A program made the translations under genes and the position numbers. A DNA stretch of 64,000 bases from Sclerodactyla briareus (Eukaryota; Echinodermata; Holothuroidea; Dendrochirotida; Sclerodactylidae): positions 186,001 to 250,000 of the forward strand of contig JAODTK010002087.1 of the NCBI GenBank assembly GCA_026419785.1, written 5' to 3'. The notes below the pieces were generated by a model. That model was not told where the DNA came from. It was given only the letters and a program-made list of their open reading frames with translations, and did not search any database. This document shows, one piece after another, positions 61,401-64,000 of the stretch. Numbering within the stretch: the first letter of the stretch is position 1; every line of letters starts with the position of its first letter.

Positions 61401-63783
61401 TTCATAGGTGATACACAGGTGATGGGGGGGGAGGCAATAAAAGTCATAATGATGCACAGGTGACTGTGAGGTGAGTCACTGACGGGTATGGTGATGCACA
61501 GCGTGACTGAGGTGAGTCCCCTGAAAGGTCCATAGGTTGATGCCACAGGTGACTGTGGGGTGAGTCACTGAGGGTAATAGGTGATGCACAGGTGACTGTG
61601 AGGTGAGTCACTGAAGGGTCATAGGTGATGCACAGGTGACTGTGAGGTGAGTCACTGAAGGGTCATAGGTGATGCACAGGTGACTGTGAGGTGAGTCACT
61701 GAAAGGTCATAGGTGATGCACAGGTGACTGTGGGGTGAGTCATTGTAAGGTCATAAGTGATGCACAGGTGACGGGTGTCATCATAAGGTCATATGTGATA
61801 CACAGGTAATTATCCCTGTCTGGGGGGGGGATGTCTATAAACGCGGTTGGGATGAGTACGTGGTGAGGAGATCTCAGGGGTGATGTCCCTAGATTGGAAC
61901 TTGTTCTTAATTGTCAGGAGAAACTAAATTATTAAAGCTCACCTCATCTTCTCTTGCTTGGTAGTTAATGATGAAGGAAGTCATCACAGTCACCATACCA
62001 CAGTCGGATGTAAGACCACCTACTGAGGATACCCAAGTACTTGGTACCTGGAACATCATGGATATGGGGTAGGTTCCAGTGGTATCGACGCCCATCTGAA
62101 AGAGAGAGGAGACCCAGTGACAGACCTTTACACGAACAAAGATTTGACATGCTAAAAAGCTACAATTGGTAGACTACCAAAAACTGTGTTAGTGTCTTCT
62201 GGGGGCAATTTTCAGCTTGGGTTGCTATTGGTCATTTGCAATCCACACTAATGCCTCCCACACAGATCAACATGAAAGTTGGTAAGCATGAAGGTCATCC
62301 AAGGTCACAATGTGCAGCTCACACACAGTTTTTTTTCATTGGGTGTTTACATGAAAAATGGTTGGCAAAGTTATCAAAGGGCATCCAAGGCAATCTTGGC
62401 ATTGATGGTGTCACAAGAAAATTGAGAATGACAAGAACGTTGAAAGTCATTTGGAGATCCTCAGAGGTCATAGTCGGCTACTTCCCATGATTTACATGCT
62501 ACATGGATACTATTTATAGTTCATAACGAACTTATACTGTATGAGGAAAAGTTCAAGGTCATTCAGAGTTTACAAAGTTCAAATAACTAAACGTTGATTA
62601 ATATGCTGGGTTTTTTTTTTTCAAATGTAAAACTGATCCTCACATAGGCAACTAATATGCGGGCAAAATGTTGAAAATCATTCTAAAGTCACCAGGTTAA
62701 CTGGAGGTCACATAAAAATTCTGGTTGAACCATGCTGCAGCCCATTTTGGGGGTCAAATAACTGAACATAATAAAACTCGAGCCTCAGAATCATGTTTGA
62801 ACTAATTTGGTATTACAGTGGATTCGCCCATAGCTACAAAGACATTTACAGTTGCGCTTGTTCTGTTGAATTGTATGTATTTATCTTCTGACGTTATCTG
62901 ATCTACCACCCATCACAGAACCTACCCATAGAGTATAAACAACATGAGCAGAGACGGGAAGACATCGGGCCCGATGAAGGCTTGCAGTTAAAGATGAAGC
63001 AAGAGATGATCGCAGCAGCCATGGGATCATAAAGTAATCGGGCAACAAAATGAATACTCCATTAAATAACAGTTGCATATTATAGATCATTAAATTCGCT
63101 AATCACATTTCCATCATATCAAACTTTATATCACCAAATATATGGAGAGGCTACCACAGTCATCTCTGCTGTAGTCTCCACTGTAGCTCTTAGATACTCT
63201 TTTCAGCACTATAACTCGCAATGTCTAAGGAAAGCTGTTACAAACCCAATTTAGCATTCCACTGATCTCTTCTGGATGCATCCAGATTGAAACACTTAGG
63301 AATAGGTTTTTAGGTCTCTTTGTCACACTGAACAATGCAGTTCACGGGCTATTATTGTTCTAGCACCTGTTGAGTGCCACTGTAATCAGGGTGCGCTGGG
63401 ATGCCCAAATGGCAGGGATGAGTGCTATTGGGTTCGCATTTGGATGCCACTGAAATGTAGTGCAACCCTAATAAATAGGTTTGTTGGGTCCTAATTGATC
63501 CACAAAACCCTTTCAGTGATAGGGAGATTCAGATGGGTGTTAAGTGTGGAAAAAATATGTACAAACTTCATGCGAATTGCAAGTTTGCTGAAAAACTTAC
63601 CAGATCCCATGACAGCGTTGAGAGCCAGTAGACCAGCCGGTGAACTCCGCTGACAATATGCAAGTGCTTAGCATTGTTGACCCTTTCTGTTATCACGTTA
63701 GGATGACAACCCAGCAGGGACGAAAGCAAAGCCCCGAACATGACAAAGGGGCGATGAATGAACTCATGATGAAGATTTGCGTG
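40187..63783 (-). CDS. ABCA: ABCA-subfamily lipid transporter, C-terminal half (multi-exon span)
   Basis: Fourteen exons on the minus strand, from a membrane segment near 63.8 kb to a stop at 40189-40187, encode the second half of an ABCA1/4/7-type full transporter: end of the second membrane domain, NBD2 and tail. Seen in order: [80 protein letters not shown], Walker A (VNGAGKTTTFK once indels are allowed for), Q-loop PQF, signature [16 protein letters not shown], Walker B with [17 protein letters not shown], the MEEC..LC..LAIMVNG segment and [11 protein letters not shown]. These proteins use ATP to move phospholipid or sterol across membranes. The first half lies outside the window. Single-base indels affect most exons; splice sites are good. 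Confidence 0.9.
40615..40990. repeat. Foldback repeat with 'ccaggggct' arms
   Basis: 'ggccaaggggctattagccc' at 40629-40648 pairs with 'gggaatagcccctggcc' at 40724-40740 as an inverted repeat. Related words 'agcccctggtcctacc' (40920), 'aacccctggtccaacc' (40942) and 'aaccaggggctctc' (40968) follow. It looks like a small hairpin-type element in the last ABCA intron; no target duplication was established. Confidence 0.5.
41284..41389 (-). CDS. ABCA: ABCA exon 13 (post-NBD2 motif)
   Basis: Acceptor CCTCATTTTAG, donor CACCTG|GTAAGAA. Reads [20 protein letters not shown] then [15 protein letters not shown] without interruption. It joins exon 12 in phase ([14 protein letters not shown]), corresponding to ABCA1 TTLDQVFVNFAKDQ. 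The VFVNFA motif is a conserved C-terminal feature of ABCA1. Confidence 0.92.
42280..43262 (-). repeat. 33-bp minisatellite in the ABCA intron 12
   Basis: About 29 units of 'gatcaaagcaaagaggtc' plus 'aggatatgctagctt'. Because 33 is 3 x 11, the minus strand keeps one frame, repeating [11 protein letters not shown] for up to 118 codons. It starts only about 35 bp past the exon 12 donor. Variants (gatccaag, gatcagag, catgatatg) recur in the same order in two places, as at 42.3-42.5 and 42.6-42.75 kb, suggesting higher-order duplication. It has no visible relation to an exon. Confidence 0.95.
43297..43538 (-). CDS. ABCA: ABCA exon 12 (C-terminal regulatory region)
   Basis: Reads a diverged [14 protein letters not shown] stretch, [44 protein letters not shown] and [12 protein letters not shown], with donor AGATCAG|GTAAGA. 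ABCA1 has [29 protein letters not shown]...[28 protein letters not shown] here. Two or three single-base shifts interrupt it. The acceptor near 43538 is approximate. Confidence 0.92.
43650..43875 (+). repeat. Dispersed repeat, copy B
   Basis: 'aagattgtttgtagggttg', 'gcaagtataacatcattt', 'ggatgggatgct' and 'cttggatttggactgacgc' follow in the same order as in copy A near 14.36-14.56 kb. Confidence 0.6.
43876..45072 (-). other. ABCA intron 11, no exon recognised
   Basis: About 1.2 kb without recognisable coding sequence or tandem repeat. The 96-codon plus-strand frame at 44408-44698 shows no motif. Confidence 0.55.
45073..45163 (-). CDS. ABCA: ABCA exon 11
   Basis: Acceptor TTCTTATTCAG, donor AGAACAA|GTAAGT. 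Once small indels are allowed for it reads [25 protein letters not shown] and QPLKNK; ABCA1 has [32 protein letters not shown]. This follows the H-loop of NBD2. Confidence 0.9.
45990..46290 (+). repeat. Dispersed repeat ending in GACAGACAGACA
   Basis: 'ccaattttcagtaaatatgc', 'gatgcatcgacacttttc', 'acctccacacaga', a 'gacagacagacagaca' run and 'aacaaagtgatcact' occur in the order also seen at 50.43-50.64 kb; weaker traces are at 45.54-45.66 and 59.70-59.77 kb. The simple-sequence run at a fixed internal place suggests one mobile family; no coding capacity. Confidence 0.6.
46560..46712 (-). repeat. Tandem copies of the ABCA exon 10 end with its 5' splice site
   Basis: Downstream of exon 10, the sense strand repeats GGTCTGTGGTGTTGACC.ACC-ACACACAG|GTTATT and GGCCTGTAGTGTTGACCACA-CACAG|GTTAGT, near 46655 and 46592. 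These equal the exon's last ~30 nt ([10 protein letters not shown]) plus its donor. Spacing is about 60 bp; a trace of a further unit lies near 46560. The intron thus opens with three near-identical donors. Confidence 0.85.
46713..46816 (-). CDS. ABCA: ABCA exon 10 (NBD2 Walker B)
   Basis: Acceptor TTTGTTTGACAG, donor CACACAG|GTTAGT. Reads [20 protein letters not shown] then [15 protein letters not shown] with no indel. It holds the D-loop and the Walker B glutamate of NBD2 and the H-loop histidine near its end. ABCA1 has [35 protein letters not shown]. Confidence 0.96.
46817..47879 (-). other. ABCA intron 9, nothing recognised
   Basis: About 1.1 kb with no exon, tandem repeat or known element visible. 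Confidence 0.55.
47880..48013 (-). CDS. ABCA: ABCA exon 9 (ABC signature motif)
   Basis: Acceptor TTTGTTTTGCAG, donor TTTCTTG|GTGAGT. Reads [16 protein letters not shown] and, after a short disturbed stretch, [20 protein letters not shown] and VVFL. The SGGNKRKLS signature contacts ATP bound in the partner domain. ABCA1 has VGEWAIRKLGLVKYGE...[24 protein letters not shown]. Confidence 0.95.
48080..48719 (-). repeat. ~72-bp minisatellite built from the ABCA exon 8 end and donor
   Basis: Nine units lie directly downstream of exon 8. On the sense strand each holds a TTCTGTGCATCTCTGA-GGGAGTACC stretch, CACAG|G(G)TAAGTC and then ACCCTGATATAGTAGAAATC. Genuine exon 8 ends AATTTTATGCCTCCCCTGA, GAGGAGTACCATCAGAGTAC, CTCAACAG. 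The units are therefore the last ~40-50 nt of the exon ([15 protein letters not shown]), its 5' splice site and ~30 nt of intron. Most units lack the 11 nt between two AGTACC words; the units near 48.49 and 48.57 kb keep the SEY codons. Confidence 0.9.
48720..48968 (-). CDS. ABCA: ABCA exon 8 (NBD2 Walker A and Q-loop)
   Basis: Acceptor TATCTCCTTAG. In pieces separated by single-base shifts it reads CFGFL, VN.AGKT..FK (Walker A), [20 protein letters not shown] (Q-loop), ALDDLLTG and [20 protein letters not shown]1 has [22 protein letters not shown]...[36 protein letters not shown]. The exon runs straight into the donor-type array; at its own end (48720) the bases after AACAG are AGTC, not GTAAGTC, so a GTA may be missing. 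Confidence 0.88.
48969..50667 (-). repeat. ABCA intron 7 with dispersed repeat (50.04-50.64 kb)
   Basis: The part 50430-50640 shares 'caattttcaatgaatatc', 'gatgcacatcgacaacactt' and 'ggacagacagaccc' with the repeat at 46.0-46.3 kb. 50090-50340 holds two tandem ~120-bp copies of 'tgacctttggtgacctcg', 'ctactgtaaaatctat' and 'ccatctcca..gagtttcg'. The rest (48969-50030) shows nothing recognisable. Confidence 0.55.
50668..50740 (-). CDS. ABCA: ABCA exon 7
   Basis: Acceptor TATTCATCAG, donor GGGTGAG|GTACGT. Reads [14 protein letters not shown] and, after a shift, VGIPRGE-like codons. ABCA1 has [21 protein letters not shown]. It joins exon 6 (LTK-VYKSGKK) and exon 8 (RGE-CFGFL). Confidence 0.88.
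50990..51250 (-). repeat. SINE-like tRNA-related copy
   Basis: The minus strand from about 51225 reads GGCATGGAATGGTAGAGTGT then a G tract of about 14, CCTGCAATCCTTGAGTTCAACCCC: A-box-like and B-box-like parts. The A-box region matches the 9-kb and 25-kb copies, and 'gataactc' words on the plus strand near 50975 also occur in the 25-kb copy. The G tract may reflect expansion or read error. Confidence 0.5.
52211..52318 (-). CDS. ABCA: ABCA exon 6 (linker before NBD2)
   Basis: Acceptor CTAATCTCCAG, donor TTACCAAG|GTCAGT. Reads [13 protein letters not shown], then [10 protein letters not shown] and NLTK once small shifts are allowed for. ABCA1 has [27 protein letters not shown]. This links the last membrane helix with NBD2. 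Confidence 0.85.
52510..53120 (-). repeat. ~315-bp satellite-like family, inverted copy with GT tail
   Basis: Begins with a 'gtgggtgtatgtgtgtac' run, the complement of the CA tail of the plus-oriented arrays, and continues with 'ccccatagagtattatgatc', 'caggtcagaggacccctgag' and 'gaatggatgaagctctactt'. About two diverged units in ABCA intron 5. Confidence 0.7.
53121..55175 (-). other. Part of ABCA intron 5, nothing recognised
   Basis: No exon or known element visible. Fragments such as 'gacattacacacacata' near 54590 recall the CA-rich tails of the repeat families. A T tract of about 20 lies near 54866-54885. Confidence 0.5.
55225..55640 (+). mobile_element. LTR-like fossil with possible primer-binding site
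   Basis: The segment holds a TATA-like 'gcgtatatagg', two 'aataaag' signals and ends before 'attggagctcaacgaggg', which resembles the primer-binding site that follows the 5' LTR in Gypsy-like elements. The sequence to about 56.1 kb could be leader. No coding part and no second LTR were found, so it is at best a broken remnant; age cannot be judged. Confidence 0.35.
56440..58830 (+). repeat. ~315-bp satellite-like tandem array, about eight units, CA tail
   Basis: 'gacctctgacctgaccc' recurs near 57136, 57461, 57773, 58094, 58397 and 58710, with weaker forms near 56526 and 56842. Other shared words are 'aacaatagggttcatgt', 'gtatgagcttcatccatcc', 'gagttatcgtgtttacaagc', 'gttcctgtactccccataag' and 'aaagctatacaccaaatttc'. 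The array ends at 'ctgggcgtcacacacaca' followed by a CA-rich run to about 58910. It lies in ABCA intron 5. No open frame is conserved between units. Confidence 0.92.
58911..59917 (-). other. Rest of ABCA intron 5
   Basis: 'gacattacacacacacacac' near 59720 resembles repeat tails elsewhere. 'aaatttgcaataaa' and 'gggaccatgtagaccaca' words repeat loosely at 59.30-59.50 kb. No exon seen. Confidence 0.45.
59918..60078 (-). CDS. ABCA: ABCA exon 5 (last membrane helix)
   Basis: Donor CAGGTCCG|GTATGT. In pieces: VDWESAGRN, LAV, GLVF and [21 protein letters not shown]1 has [31 protein letters not shown]. The hydrophobic run is the final transmembrane helix before NBD2. The acceptor near 60078 is not certain. 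Confidence 0.85.
61091..61219 (-). CDS. ABCA: ABCA exon 4
   Basis: Acceptor TATCTCTCTCACAG, donor ATTGCAG|GTATTT. Reads [12 protein letters not shown] then [17 protein letters not shown] and [15 protein letters not shown] after one shift. ABCA1 has [35 protein letters not shown]. The FP.FCLG.GL core is a hallmark of ABCA second membrane domains. Confidence 0.92.
61310..61805 (-). repeat. 44-bp minisatellite in ABCA intron 3
   Basis: About eleven units of 'ggtcataggtgatgcacagg' plus 'tgactgtgaggtgagtcact'. It begins about 90 bp upstream of the exon 4 acceptor. On the sense strand every unit carries CTCACCTCACAG|TC, close to the exon 4 acceptor CTCTCACAG|TC, but similarity stops there. Confidence 0.92.
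61943..62095 (-). CDS. ABCA: ABCA exon 3
   Basis: Acceptor CTCTCTTTCAG, donor GATGAG|GTGAGC. It continues YG from exon 2 as WASIPL and then [19 protein letters not shown], and [21 protein letters not shown]1 has [47 protein letters not shown]. Two small indels are needed. Confidence 0.88.
62096..62925 (-). other. ABCA intron 2, nothing recognised
   Basis: About 0.8 kb with loose 'aaggtca' words and no exon or clear repeat unit. Confidence 0.5.
62926..63039 (-). CDS. ABCA: ABCA exon 2 (membrane helix)
   Basis: Reads [16 protein letters not shown] and, after a shift, [20 protein letters not shown], donor CTATGG|GTAGGT. ABCA1 has [38 protein letters not shown]. The acceptor ('tgttgcccg') seems to lack one base. 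Confidence 0.85.
63601..63783 (-). CDS. ABCA: ABCA exon 1 of this window (membrane domain 2)
   Basis: Acceptor CATTCACCAG, donor GATCTG|GTAAGT. Reads [37 protein letters not shown] and [12 protein letters not shown] in pieces. ABCA1 has [43 protein letters not shown]. The gene continues 5' beyond the window edge; 63784-64000 is intron. Confidence 0.88.
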
Positions 63784-64000
63784 CTGGTGAATGAAAAACA
63801 GAAACCATATGTAGTGATTAGAAGGTGTTGTGTATGTGTGTGTGTGTTATTGGATGTGACTCATTCTGACAGCGTGCAGTGGGATCTGTGATTATCGTGA
63901 CATCTCTGCAGTCGAGCCCATTTGTTCTGGAAGCCATTCCACTTTTGTTTTTCTTCTGAATACAAATGTGACAAACAGTTTTGAGAACAAATTAATATTG

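Overview
The window is animal nuclear DNA. It has widely spaced short exons with GT-AG borders, long repeat-filled introns, tRNA-derived SINEs, DNA transposons, minisatellites and homopolymer G tracts. The frequent 'aggcctac' words, poly-G runs and repeat style suggest a marine deuterostome, most likely an echinoderm; this is an impression, not a proof. Nearly every recognisable exon of both genes carries one or more single-base insertions or deletions, which looks like an uncorrected long-read assembly rather than two pseudogenes.

Layout. 1-6.7 kb: no gene recognised, with a short ~115-bp tandem repeat at its end. 6.7-20.2 kb (+): a methylcrotonoyl-CoA carboxylase beta-subunit-like carboxyltransferase gene in at least nine exons. 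Its intron 3 holds a ~58-bp minisatellite whose unit is a copy of the 3' splice site plus the first codons of the following exon. 20.6-40 kb: repeat-rich intergenic DNA (two tandem copies of a DNA transposon, SINEs, a ~315-bp satellite-like family, a ~300-bp array, a broken DIRS-type fossil). 40.2-63.8 kb (-): the C-terminal half of an ABCA1/4/7-type lipid transporter, 14 exons covering the second membrane domain, the second nucleotide-binding domain and an acidic tail; the 5' part lies beyond the window. Its introns hold several minisatellites, two of which are made of exon 3' ends plus their 5' splice sites, and a ~315-bp array and an LTR-like fossil.

The two genes converge (tail to tail) and have no evident functional link: one belongs to a mitochondrial biotin-dependent carboxylase family, the other to membrane lipid export. 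The most unusual observation is that exon edges, including splice sites, have been amplified into tandem arrays at three places in two unrelated genes: acceptor-type at 10.1-13.4 kb, donor-type at 48.08-48.72 kb and donor-type at 46.56-46.71 kb. The large array gives the splicing machinery dozens of near-identical decoy acceptors just upstream of the genuine exon.
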